Shown: positions 33,874 to 42,127 of the stretch, piece by piece
Layout: the number at the start of each line of letters is the position of its first letter
How positions within the stretch are numbered: position 1 is the stretch's first letter
Origin: Nitrososphaera sp.
GTDB taxonomy: Archaea; Thermoproteota; Nitrososphaeria; Nitrososphaerales; Nitrososphaeraceae
Direction: 5' to 3'
Length of the DNA stretch: 64,000 bases
Assembly (NCBI RefSeq): GCF_013388945.1
Contig: NZ_JACAEH010000021.1
Location: 62,001-126,000 of the forward strand
Position numbers and translations under genes: made by a program
Notes under the pieces: generated by a model
Databases searched by the model: none
The model's input: the letters and a program-made list of their open reading frames with translations, nothing else
What the model was told of the DNA's origin: nothing

Positions 33874-35283
33874 CTAATACGCTTTGCCCGCAAAAAATCC
33901 GCGGAACCTGCCGTACGCGACCGCGCCTGCAATTCCAAGCGACGCCGCAAGTGCAGCTACCGGGAATTCGGGCACGACCTGTATGCTTGACTGGACGGAC
34001 TCGTTTGTGGCGTTTATCTTTTCCACGCTGACTGTGAACGAGCCCTGCGCGTCAAAGTTGACGTCCTGCGAAGACAGGCCTTCCGGCGTCGTCGAGCCGC
34101 CGCTCCTTGATAGCTCGTTGCCGGCGTTGTCCCTTATCACAAGCTCGTACGTGGCTGCAGACACGGGGCTGCCCTGCTTGTCGGTTATCCTGACGCCAAA
34201 GGGAATCGCCTGCTGCGGGAATATCTCCTCGGGGATGGTGAGGCTGACAGAATAGTTGGCAGACTCTGATGCCACCTGCATCACCTTTACCTCGCTTTCA
34301 GGATCGGGCGGGCTGAGCGCAAACACCGCTGCTTCAGGCGAGGCGTTGTCGGCCTTTATCCTGCCCTGCAGGTCCTCGAGGTTCTTCCTTGATATCGTAA
34401 AGTGTACTACTGTCTCTTCCTCGCCATAGTTGTCGACAAACACTGGCACGCCAAAGCCATTGACAGTGCCTTTTAGCGACTCGCGGTCAAAGTCTGAAAG
34501 CTCTTTTGGTATGAACACTTCAGTGTGGAGCATTCCTATCCTTGTCGGCATGTCAGACTGCCAGTCAAAGGGCATGGAAAAGCTGATGGTCTTTGTCGCG
34601 TCGTCATAGTCAGACTCTGAAATAGCGCCGTAGTAGTTGCGCACCATTATGCTCTGGCTGCCAACCGGTATGGTCTCTTCCCTGCCCGGAGTTACCCAGA
34701 TGTCGTACTGCAGAGGCGGATCAACAAGAGTACGAGGACTCTTCTCAGTCCAGATTTCTATGAACAGGTTGTACAGGCCAGGTTCTGTGAACACAGGGCC
34801 TTCGACCACTATGGGCTCGCCCCTGTTCCACACGCCGCCAAATATAGGCTCGGGATAGCCATAAGCCGTGACTTCTGCCGTGTCCTTGGGGACTATTTTC
34901 AGCTCGACATTGCCGTCTGGGTCGTAAAAGAATCCCTGGCCGCCGTACGAGTCGCCGCCACCGCCGGCGACGCTCTTTATCGGGATCTCGACGCCGTCCT
35001 TCTTGAAGAAGAACCTGTACGTGACTTCCTTGAAGTTCTCGTTTGTAGCCTCGTCAAAGAACCTTGCATTGATGAACACCGGCTCGCCGGCCGACGTCAC
35101 GACCGGAGGGTCGAGCTTGACAAACATTGTGGCCTTCTTGCCTGAAAAGTCTGCAGAAGGAGCCTGCATGCCTCCGTGGGCAAACGCACCCGGCAGCGCC
35201 GGGATGGCAAGCATCATTGTTGCAAAAAATCCGAATGCAAAAACCGCGCGCAGGGAACTTCTCCCCATCGGGGTTGAAAACAT
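33874..35283 (-). CDS. Secreted surface protein with PEFP C-terminal sorting tail
   Basis: A signal peptide (about 9-35) is followed by about 400 residues of beta-sandwich domains. These include cohesin/Ig-like strands (MFVKLDPPVVTSAGEPVFINARFFDEATNENF) and a carboxypeptidase-regulatory-like segment (FGVRITDKQGSPVSAATYELVIRDNAG). The tail VVPEFPVAALAA, a hydrophobic helix and GRFRG is a variant of the thaumarchaeal PEFG-CTERM sorting signal, so the protein is likely processed and anchored on the cell surface. A second protein in this window (46462-48684) ends almost the same way. Confidence 0.82.
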   Translation of the reverse strand: MFSTPMGRSSLRAVFAFGFFATMMLAIPALPGAFAHGGMQAPSADFSGKKATMFVKLDPPVVTSAGEPVFINARFFDEATNENFKEVTYRFFFKKDGVEIPIKSVAGGGGDSYGGQGFFYDPDGNVELKIVPKDTAEVTAYGYPEPIFGGVWNRGEPIVVEGPVFTEPGLYNLFIEIWTEKSPRTLVDPPLQYDIWVTPGREETIPVGSQSIMVRNYYGAISESDYDDATKTISFSMPFDWQSDMPTRIGMLHTEVFIPKELSDFDRESLKGTVNGFGVPVFVDNYGEEETVVHFTISRKNLEDLQGRIKADNASPEAAVFALSPPDPESEVKVMQVASESANYSVSLTIPEEIFPQQAIPFGVRITDKQGSPVSAATYELVIRDNAGNELSRSGGSTTPEGLSSQDVNFDAQGSFTVSVEKINATNESVQSSIQVVPEFPVAALAASLGIAGAVAYGRFRGFFAGKAY

Positions 35284-35342
35284 CTCAAGCGTATTTTTCC
35301 CGCGCCGTATATAATCCTAATTTAGTTTCGCCAGTCGCTTGC

Positions 35343-35352
35343 AATTTATAAG
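35343..35352 (+). promoter_or_regulatory. tRNA-Val TATA box
   Basis: AATTTATAAG about 25-30 bases before the first tRNA base, the normal archaeal spacing. Confidence 0.65.
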
Positions 35353-35376
35353 GCCAGACAATCTTGCAAGAATAGC

Positions 35377-35451
35377 GGGCAAGTGGTCTAGCCTGGTTAT
35401 GATACCGCTCTTACACAGCGGTGGTCGTTGGTTCGAATCCGACCTTGCCCA
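35377..35451 (+). tRNA. tRNA-Val (anticodon TAC)
   Basis: A 75-base cloverleaf: acceptor GGGCAAG pairs with CTTGCCC, the anticodon stem is CCGCT/AGCGG around the loop CTTACAC, and the T arm is GTTGG-TTCGAAT-CCGAC. The anticodon TAC reads valine codons. No intron. CCA is not encoded. Confidence 0.95.
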
Positions 35452-35504
35452 CTTTCTCGTCTTACAATCGGTAGGTTTACATCCCGAGCCGCCGTCGCGC
35501 GCAT

Positions 35505-35942
35505 GTGGCCCGGACCAGAATCATTGCCGGCGACAGGATAGCCGGCGCGATAGCAAGATTCCAGTCAAACATAAAGAAGAGCTGGTGCGCCTGCGTCGAC
35601 TCGTCGATTCCCGCTTTTTCGATGAGCGGCGAGATAAAGAAGGGCTATGTTGCTGCAAAAGGGCGCGGCGTCAAGATACGGTATGTCACAGAGATAACTG
35701 CAGATAACCTGCCGCACTGCGAGGAATTAATGCGGTTTGTTGAGCTGCGCCACCTCGACGGCGTGAGGGGAAGTTTTGCAGTCAGCGAGGGCGAGTTTGT
35801 GGCCGGCATCTCTGGCAGGTCTCGCCTCGAAAAACTCGTGTACAGCGACGTGCCAGAAGTGGTAGAGCACCAGCAGGACATCTTTGAGACGCTCTGGTCT
35901 GCAAGCACGCCTGCAAAAGAGCGGATAAAGCAGCTGAAATAG
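35505..35942 (+). CDS. Stand-alone sensor-type domain protein
   Basis: A 145-residue protein from GTG. The sequence RIIAGDRIAGAIARFQSNIKKSWCACVDSS...FSMSGEIKKGYVAAKGRGVKIRYVTEIT resembles the phospholipase D-like/MEDS-type input domain found at the N-terminus of thaumarchaeal sensor histidine kinases and regulators, here without any kinase or DNA-binding partner. It may act by binding another signalling protein. It starts about 50 bases after tRNA-Val. Confidence 0.7.
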   Translation: MARTRIIAGDRIAGAIARFQSNIKKSWCACVDSSIPAFSMSGEIKKGYVAAKGRGVKIRYVTEITADNLPHCEELMRFVELRHLDGVRGSFAVSEGEFVAGISGRSRLEKLVYSDVPEVVEHQQDIFETLWSASTPAKERIKQLK

Positions 35943-35963
35943 CCGCTCATTGTATAACCGCGC

Positions 35964-36149
35964 ATGCCAGTAATTCAGGTGACAATGAGCCAGGGCAGGA
36001 CTGTAGAGCAAAAGCGCGAGCTTGTAAAGGTCCTGACAAGAGAAACTGCGCGGATACTGAATACAAAGGAGGAAGCCATCCGGATATTGATCTACGAAGT
36101 GCCGAAGGAAAACTGGGGCAACGCCGGCGTCCTCGGACTTGACATGTGA
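35964..36149 (+). CDS. 4-oxalocrotonate tautomerase-like protein
   Basis: A 61-residue tautomerase-superfamily monomer that would assemble into hexamers. The catalytic N-terminal proline is present right after the initiator Met (MPVIQVTM), and the remainder follows the 4-OT pattern (GRTVEQKRELVKVLTRETARIL). The physiological substrate is unknown. It follows the sensor domain gene by 21 bases and abuts the next convergent stop. Confidence 0.85.
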   Translation: MPVIQVTMSQGRTVEQKRELVKVLTRETARILNTKEEAIRILIYEVPKENWGNAGVLGLDM

Positions 36150-36686
36150 TCACCGGCGCCTGTCTGCTATTACCACGACGGTCCCGCCGATGAGCACCAT
36201 GATGCCGGCGATGATGATTGCAAGGCCTGCAAGCACGCCACTGAATATCTGCGTGTCGATATCCTGCTCGCCAACGCCGGGTATCGCCCCAAACAGAACG
36301 TCGACTGTGGTGTCAGAGCCGCTCTGGTTGGTTATGACAAGCTGGTACATGCCCGGGACGGTGGGGTCTGTCGCCTGCGACATCGCCTCGGTAAACGTCG
36401 TTCCAAATATCTGGTCGCCGTCGGGGTCAAGCACCCTTGCGTTCATCTCGATGCCGCTGCCGCCGGATATGACTATTGTAAGAGGCTTGCTCGTGTCGGC
36501 GACTCCAAGCGTGACTGTCACGTCCTGGCCGGCGCCTAACGCCCTTCCCTGCAAGATTGTTGTGCGCTTCTGTATCTCTGTCGCAAGAGGCAGCGCCCAG
36601 ACTACGGTGAGCACCAGGCCTGCGATGAATATCACGCCGCCTGCGATGAGCACGTAGTGGCCTCTTTTCAACAAGGATATCTGCAA
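36150..36686 (-). CDS. Membrane protein with extracytoplasmic beta domain
   Basis: Two helices (about 11-33 and 147-171) flank an outer domain of about 110 residues rich in beta strands (DVTVTLGVADTSKPLTIVISGGSGIEMNARVLDPDGDQIF). It resembles the emp24/GOLD-like or bacterial pre-peptidase fold (P-domain-like) topology, but similarity is too weak for a firm call. Confidence 0.7.
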   Translation of the reverse strand: MQISLLKRGHYVLIAGGVIFIAGLVLTVVWALPLATEIQKRTTILQGRALGAGQDVTVTLGVADTSKPLTIVISGGSGIEMNARVLDPDGDQIFGTTFTEAMSQATDPTVPGMYQLVITNQSGSDTTVDVLFGAIPGVGEQDIDTQIFSGVLAGLAIIIAGIMVLIGGTVVVIADRRR

Positions 36687-36716
36687 TCCATCTGTTATTA
36701 ACCTAGTGAATCTTGC

Positions 36717-38066
36717 TTACGCGGAAAACTTCTCTAGTATTCTTGCCATGCACTTCGTGCACTTGTTCAAAAGGTCGATTCGCGCAAACTCGTTTGGCGA
36801 GTGGATCCTTGCAAACAGGTACGTGCTTCCGACAGAGATGCACGGCGCCTGCAGCACCTTGACAAACGAGTACATCGGGCCGGTGCCGGCAGACGACACG
36901 CTTGTCACCGAACTTCCAAACGACTCTTCTGCCGCCTCTTGCACCATCTTCACAAATGGGTCTGAAAGCGGCGTCCTAGCGGCCGCCTCGCCGTGGATGA
37001 ACCTCACCTCGATGTCGGAAAATCCCTTGTCCTTCAGGTGCTTTTTCAGCCGCGCAAGCTGCTTTTCAGGAACCATGCCGGGTATGAGCCTAAAGTCTAT
37101 CTTGACCCGCGCCTTTGCAGGGAGCACGGTCTTTGCACCTTCCCCGATGTAGCCGGAGTCAAAGCCGGCGATGTTGCAAGTAGGCATCCCTACAAGCGCC
37201 TTTTTCACGCCGGTGCCCTTGGCGTTGTTCACGAATTTTTTGACGCCATACTCCTGCTTGAACTCCTGCACGTCAAACGGCTCCTTTGCAATCGCCGCAA
37301 GCTCTTGCTTTGTAAACGGCCTTGCCTCCCGGTACCAGTCCTTTATCAGGACCCTGCCGTTTTTGTCGCGCATGGTCGAAAGCGCCTGCACCAGGCGCCA
37401 TGCGGGGTTTTCAATGAGGACTGCCAGGCTAGAGTGCGCGTCCCTCACGGGGCCTGACGCCAAAAGTTCAACATACAGCAGTCCTTTCATGCCAAGCGAT
37501 ATCACCGGCCTCTCCTTTGCGTCGACGTAGCCGAATTCCCATATCACGCCGTCGCACGCAAGTTTTTCTTTGTACTTTTCAAGGTACTGCTCGACGTGCA
37601 CGCTGCCGATTTCTTCCTCGCCTTCGACCATGAACTTTACATTGCACGGCACGTCGCCGGTTGACTTCAGGCAATACTCGACTGCCTTTATCCTGGTTAT
37701 CAGCTCGCCCTTGTCGTCTGCCGAGCCACGCCCAAAGATCTTGTTGCCGTCGACCTTGCCGGAGAACGGGTCGTCGTCCCACAGTTCCACCGGGTCTTCT
37801 GGCTGCACGTCATAGTGGTTGTAAAACAACAGCGTCTTTGTCGGGTTTGCCCTCGACCTCACCTCGCCGTACACTATGGGCGGGATTGTCTTGTCGTCCA
37901 GGTACAGGACTTCGGAATTTATCCCGGACCTCTGCATCATCGACGCCACGAGGTTTGCGCACTCGACGAGGCCTGTCTTTTTTGCAGACACGCTCGGCTG
38001 CTTGATGAGCGCCTGCAGGTCGGAAACGAGGCCGTCCATGCCGGCGTCGACGAGGGAGTCTATCAA
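36717..38066 (-). CDS. M20 family metallopeptidase (dipeptidase-like)
   Basis: A di-zinc peptidase of 449 residues related to carnosinase/CNDP enzymes. Metal ligands are seen in FYNHYDVQPEDP (near 82), GRGSADDKGELI (near 115), VEGEEEIGS (near 147) and RFIHGEAAART near the end. The dimerisation domain sits in the middle. It probably cleaves dipeptides or N-acylated amino acids. Confidence 0.9.
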   Translation of the reverse strand: MIDSLVDAGMDGLVSDLQALIKQPSVSAKKTGLVECANLVASMMQRSGINSEVLYLDDKTIPPIVYGEVRSRANPTKTLLFYNHYDVQPEDPVELWDDDPFSGKVDGNKIFGRGSADDKGELITRIKAVEYCLKSTGDVPCNVKFMVEGEEEIGSVHVEQYLEKYKEKLACDGVIWEFGYVDAKERPVISLGMKGLLYVELLASGPVRDAHSSLAVLIENPAWRLVQALSTMRDKNGRVLIKDWYREARPFTKQELAAIAKEPFDVQEFKQEYGVKKFVNNAKGTGVKKALVGMPTCNIAGFDSGYIGEGAKTVLPAKARVKIDFRLIPGMVPEKQLARLKKHLKDKGFSDIEVRFIHGEAAARTPLSDPFVKMVQEAAEESFGSSVTSVSSAGTGPMYSFVKVLQAPCISVGSTYLFARIHSPNEFARIDLLNKCTKCMARILEKFSA

Positions 38067-38106
38067 CAGGCGTTAACATTTTGGCTGCGGAAATAAAGGT
38101 TGCTTT

Positions 38107-38529
38107 TCAGGGCGACACGCTTACCGTGCCCAGCATCCACGGCCACGGCTCCGTGTGTACGTGGTATTCGCCGGCTTTGCCAAACGTGCACCCAAACGAC
38201 TCGCCCGGTCCGACGAGCTTTTCAGTCCCTGACGGTGTGACGTTTGCACTGTAACCCTGGGAGGGCTCGCATGCAGGCTCGATGACTATGTTGACGGCCA
38301 CGACTTCCTTGTTTTCCCACAATACAAAGTCGCCGGCCTCTATGGACGCCGTGGCAGGCTCAAAGTTTGCCTCTGCCGCGGACGCGCCCTCCGGGATGGT
38401 TACTGCCTGCCCTTTCATAGAAGCTATCCTGTAGATTGGAGGCTCGTCGGCCCAGATGGCAAACACCGCGATAAACGCCGCCCCTGCGACAAGGCCTGCT
38501 GCAACCGGCGCGGCAACGTGCACAGTCAT
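38107..38529 (-). CDS. Cupredoxin-like exported protein with altered copper site
   Basis: The N-terminal anchor is at about 9-25, followed by a plastocyanin-like fold of 100 residues. The usual YHCxxHPWM is replaced by YHVHTEPWPWM, so the type 1 cysteine is missing and a His-x-His pair appears instead. The upstream N-x-D-x-x-x-H ligand is also absent (WENKEVVAVN). Remaining Cys are in EPACEPS and FGCTFG. It may bind copper in another geometry, or none. Confidence 0.75.
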   Translation of the reverse strand: MTVHVAAPVAAGLVAGAAFIAVFAIWADEPPIYRIASMKGQAVTIPEGASAAEANFEPATASIEAGDFVLWENKEVVAVNIVIEPACEPSQGYSANVTPSGTEKLVGPGESFGCTFGKAGEYHVHTEPWPWMLGTVSVSP

Positions 38530-38567
38530 GATGCAAGGAATAAAGTAATGAACTTTTGTCCAGACAC

Positions 38568-38720
38568 TCAGGAGTCTGGCACGTTGAGAGTTATCCTGTC
38601 GTGGTAGCCGTAATAGATGTCAAGCCGCCTCTCTACGTCTGCAAACGCATAGTAGGCTACAAACACCGAAAATATGAGCGCCAGGATGGCAGGTATCAGG
38701 AGGAAAAGAAGCGCCGACAT
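38568..38720 (-). CDS. Small membrane protein, 50 aa
   Basis: Reads MSALLFLLIPAILALIF then SVFVAYYAFADVERRLD and ends NVPDS. It has a single membrane helix with a short charged C-terminal tail, preceded by a clean ATG and with codon use like the neighbours. Position beside the variant cupredoxin suggests a membrane-associated unit. Function unknown. Confidence 0.65.
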   Translation of the reverse strand: MSALLFLLIPAILALIFSVFVAYYAFADVERRLDIYYGYHDRITLNVPDS

Positions 38721-38764
38721 GCGGTACGCTTGCACGCCCGCAAATAAAAATTCATCTCCGGCTG

Positions 38765-38971
38765 TCAGGGGACGGGTATTCCGCCAAACAGGATTATCAT
38801 CAGGACTATAGCAATGACCACGGCTATTATGAGCGGTATCAGGAACCTAAAGATGGCAAGCGCGACTATCACTATTGCCGCTATTATCAGGAGGCTCATG
38901 GTCGAGCCTTCAAACGGCAGAATGTCCACCATCGCGACAAGCGACAGGATGAGCACCGCAAGCGAAAGCAT
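38765..38971 (-). CDS. Small two-helix membrane protein, 68 aa
   Basis: Nearly all hydrophobic: a helix at 2-18 and a longer one at 28-63 (LLIIAAIVIVALAIFRFLIPLIIAVV split by FRF). It is followed by 4 residues only. No family was recognised. Extreme composition means frame confidence rests on the ATG and the lack of a better frame. Confidence 0.55.
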   Translation of the reverse strand: MLSLAVLILSLVAMVDILPFEGSTMSLLIIAAIVIVALAIFRFLIPLIIAVVIAIVLMIILFGGIPVP

Positions 38972-39057
38972 GGCTTTTGCGGCACTTCACAGTTATGTCA
39001 TTTAGCCATTATGTAGGTCAGCTCTGGTATCTTGACCCGGCGGCGCCTCAAAACTGA

Positions 39058-39070
39058 ACTATTTATAACC
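39058..39070 (+). promoter_or_regulatory. TATA box of the acyl-CoA synthetase gene
   Basis: ACTATTTATAACC about 25 bases before the ATG at 39092. This supports that start over the longer upstream frame. Confidence 0.65.
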
Positions 39071-39091
39071 ATCCAAGCTTTTTTCACCCTC

Positions 39092-41194
39092 ATGTCCAAC
39101 TCGATCTTCTTCTCGCCCAAGTCGATAGCAGTCATCGGGGCCTCTGAAAAACCCGGAATCGGCAAGACCATATTTTCCAACATTGCAAAGCACTTCAAGG
39201 GAACGATATACCCCATAACCCCTTCAAACCCGACGGTGGGCGGGCTTCAGGCCTACAAGAGCGTGCTAGACGTGCCTGCGAGCATCGACCTTGCAGTGGT
39301 CGCCGCGCCTAGCAGGTTCACGCCTGCAGTGATGGAAGAGGTCGGCAAGAAGGGAATCAAGGGCGCAATCATTGTCTCCGCCGGCTTCAAGGAAGTAGAC
39401 GAGGTCGGCGCAAGGCTTGAAAAAGAAGTGGGCGAGATTTCAAAGAAATACGGAATCCGCGTAATCGGCCCTAACTGCCTTGGCATCATGAGCCTGTCAA
39501 AGAGCAACATGATGAACTCGACGTTCTTGAAGATAACGCCCAAGCAGGGCAGCATCGCGCTCGTCTCGCAGAGCGGCGCCATCTGCGCAGCCACAGTAGA
39601 GGACGCCGAGGCGCAGAACATCGGCTTTTCTAAAGTGATAAGCATGGGCAACAAGGTCGACATGGACGAAAGCGACGTGCTCGAGCTCTTGGCAGAGGAC
39701 GAGGACACGCGCGTGATTGTCATGTACCTTGAGGACATCCGCAACGCCCGGCGCTTCATGGACATCGCAAGGCGCATAACGACTGAAAAGAAAAAGCCGA
39801 TAATCGTGCTAAAGTCGGGAAGGACCGCAGAGGGCGCAAAGGCAGCAGCGTCGCACACGGGCGCACTTGGAGGCTCTGACGCAAACTACGAGGCGGCGTT
39901 TGCCCAGTGCGGCGTCATCAGGGTGGACACGATGGGCGAGCTGTTCGACCTTGCCACAGCGTTCTCAAAACAGCCGCTGCCCGAAGGAGGTGTGGTCATA
40001 GTGTCAAACGCCGGTGGCCCTGCCATCATCTCGACTGACGCCTGCTCAAAATACGGCCTAAAGATGGCAGACATATCGTCAATCCGCGATGAAATCGCAA
40101 AGGTGATACCCGCGTACGGCTCGCCCCGCAACCCTGTGGACATCGTGGGCGACGCGGATTTCAACAGGTTTGACCAGGTGCTCTCGCTTGTCCTTGCGCA
40201 CCCTGCAGTAGGCTCAGTCGTTACGATGTGCACGCCTTCTGCAACGCTAAACTACGACGACTTGGCGCGCGTGCTTGTAAAGATGTCTGCCAAATACCCG
40301 AACAAGACCATGCTTGCGTCGCTCATGGGGCTTGCAGAGGGCGTGGAAAACCGCGCGATAATGTCTGAAGGCGGCGTTCCCTACTATTTGTATTCAGAGC
40401 CTGCGATAAGGACGCTCAAGGCCATGTACGAGTTCAAGGCATGGGTCGACGGCGCCAGGACAAAGGCGAGTACCCTGCAGTTCTCAAAGGACAAGCAAAA
40501 AGTCAAAACGATATTTGACGAGGTGAAAAAGCAGGGCAGAAAGAACCTGCTCGAAGAAGAGGGCTATGAAGTATTGAAGGCGTACGGATTCCCGACGCCA
40601 AAGAGCATCCTTGGCGCGACGGAGGAAGAGTGTGTCAAGGCCGCAAAAGAAATCGGCTATCCTGTTGTCATGAAGATAGCGTCGCCGGACATCATACACA
40701 AGTCAGACGCGGGCGGCGTGCGCGTCGGCATAAAGGGCGACGACGAGCTTCGCGCGGCGTTTAGGGCAATAATTGAAAGCGCCAAAAAGTACAAGGCCGA
40801 CGCGAAGATAAAGGGCGTGCTTGTGCAGGAGATGGTCAAGGGCGCAAAAGAGACCATCCTTGGCGCAAGCCAGGACCCGACCTTTGGGCCTGTTATAATG
40901 TTCGGGCTTGGCGGCATTTACGTTGAGGTATTGAAGGACGTGGTGTTCCGCGTGGCGCCAATCGACGAGAGGGAGGCTGCAAAGATGGTCGGCTCGATAA
41001 AGACAATAAAGCTCTTGCAGGGGGTCAGGGGCGAAAGGCCATCTGACATGAAGGCTATTGCAGATTCATTGCAGCGGCTGTCGCAGCTGGTCGTCGACTT
41101 TCCCGAGATAAAGGAGTTTGACATAAACCCGCTCCTTGTGCTCGAAGAAGGCAAGGGCGCCAGGGTTGTAGACGCCAGGATAATCCTGAGCTAG
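39092..41194 (+). CDS. ADP-forming acyl-CoA synthetase
   Basis: A 700-residue fused alpha-beta ADP-forming synthetase: CoA-binding domain (IAVIGASEKPG at 12-22), succinyl-CoA ligase-like domains with the phospho-histidine His255 in SHTGALGG, and a C-terminal ATP-grasp domain from about 475. In thaumarchaea, paralogs of this family make 3-hydroxypropionyl-CoA and 4-hydroxybutyryl-CoA in the energy-efficient HP/HB carbon fixation cycle. Which paralog, or an acetate enzyme, cannot be told from sequence alone. It ends in a 4-base overlap with the convergent zinc-ribbon gene. Confidence 0.88.
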   Translation: MSNSIFFSPKSIAVIGASEKPGIGKTIFSNIAKHFKGTIYPITPSNPTVGGLQAYKSVLDVPASIDLAVVAAPSRFTPAVMEEVGKKGIKGAIIVSAGFKEVDEVGARLEKEVGEISKKYGIRVIGPNCLGIMSLSKSNMMNSTFLKITPKQGSIALVSQSGAICAATVEDAEAQNIGFSKVISMGNKVDMDESDVLELLAEDEDTRVIVMYLEDIRNARRFMDIARRITTEKKKPIIVLKSGRTAEGAKAAASHTGALGGSDANYEAAFAQCGVIRVDTMGELFDLATAFSKQPLPEGGVVIVSNAGGPAIISTDACSKYGLKMADISSIRDEIAKVIPAYGSPRNPVDIVGDADFNRFDQVLSLVLAHPAVGSVVTMCTPSATLNYDDLARVLVKMSAKYPNKTMLASLMGLAEGVENRAIMSEGGVPYYLYSEPAIRTLKAMYEFKAWVDGARTKASTLQFSKDKQKVKTIFDEVKKQGRKNLLEEEGYEVLKAYGFPTPKSILGATEEECVKAAKEIGYPVVMKIASPDIIHKSDAGGVRVGIKGDDELRAAFRAIIESAKKYKADAKIKGVLVQEMVKGAKETILGASQDPTFGPVIMFGLGGIYVEVLKDVVFRVAPIDEREAAKMVGSIKTIKLLQGVRGERPSDMKAIADSLQRLSQLVVDFPEIKEFDINPLLVLEEGKGARVVDARIILS

Positions 41195-41886
41195 AGCTTG
41201 CTTCCGCACTCTTCGCAGAACAGCGCGCCGGCCTCGTTCTGGTAGCCGCACGACGCGCACTTTGCAGCCACTGCCTTGCCCGCAGAACTCAGGAGAATAA
41301 TGTCGCCTATCTTTGAGATGCCGTTCCAGTCGACGTCCTTGGTTCCAGACTCTGAAGCAATCTTGAGCGATATCTGGGCGTTCCCGCCGACCCTGTGCAG
41401 GCCAATCTTCTCTACCTTGCCAACAAGCATGGCCTCGCTGTCGTAGGCAGACATGCCCACCAGCTGGTCGATTGCAACGAAACCTTCGGCTGTGGGCACG
41501 GTTGATTGAGCAGGGGCCAGCTTTTCTGCAGCCTTTGGCTGGGCCTTTGCAGGCGCCTGCTGGCCCGGCGCTTCAAACTTGCGGTACTGCGCTATTGTGG
41601 CGCTGCAGGTCTTGCACTTGTACTCACCCTTTTCCACAAGCGTAACTCCCTCGCCGAGGTCCTCGTTTGGGCTCTCGTATTTCAGGGCCGGCGCGCCCTC
41701 GTACTCTTTTTCGCACTTGTTGCAGAAGTACTTCGTGAACCTGTCCTCGTCGAGCCTGCCGATGCCGGCAAGGAACAGCTCCGGGCCTCCAAGGTTTGCC
41801 ATTTTCTGCTCGTCGTCTGTAACCCTTGCAATCGCAAATCCGCCCGAGCCGCGCAACTTTTTCTCGGCCATGTCTTCTGCCATCAT
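41191..41886 (-). CDS. Zinc-ribbon protein with PRC-barrel-like middle domain
   Basis: A 231-residue protein with three zinc knuckle pairs. CNKC and CKTC lie in the first half, and the C-terminal ribbon CASCGYQNEAGALFCEECG closes the protein. In between sit a Pro/Ala-rich linker and a domain like PRC barrels (LVGMSAYDSEAMLVGKVEKIGLH...GISKIGDIILL), which in archaea is often linked to RNA or ribosome maturation. Function is inferred only. Confidence 0.75.
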   Translation of the reverse strand: MMAEDMAEKKLRGSGGFAIARVTDDEQKMANLGGPELFLAGIGRLDEDRFTKYFCNKCEKEYEGAPALKYESPNEDLGEGVTLVEKGEYKCKTCSATIAQYRKFEAPGQQAPAKAQPKAAEKLAPAQSTVPTAEGFVAIDQLVGMSAYDSEAMLVGKVEKIGLHRVGGNAQISLKIASESGTKDVDWNGISKIGDIILLSSAGKAVAAKCASCGYQNEAGALFCEECGSKL

Positions 41887-41971
41887 GATGACAGTTTGCC
41901 GCCTGCTAGTTATTTAAATCGTGCTTGTGCCAAATAGCATTAAATTATGCCGAGTGCGAGCGTAACTGCGC

Positions 41972-42062
41972 GGGCCCGTAGCTCAGCCAGGTAGAGTACC
42001 GGACTTTTAACTCACTCGAGAAAGAAATCCGGTTGTCTCGGGTTCGAATCCCGACGGGCCCG
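41972..42062 (+). tRNA. tRNA-Lys (anticodon TTT) with a 17-base intron
   Basis: Acceptor GGGCCCG/CGGGCCC, anticodon stem CCGGA/TCCGG and T arm TCGGG-TTCGAAT-CCCGA. The anticodon loop CTTTTA is interrupted after position 37 by 42010-42026, the canonical archaeal intron site, leaving a mature length of 74. A TATA-like TTAAATTAT lies about 25 bases upstream. Confidence 0.93.
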
Positions 42063-42127
42063 CTCACCTGATTGCAAAAACGGCAGAAACACGATGTTTT
42101 TAAGCTCACGCCTGCAACCCTGCATGA

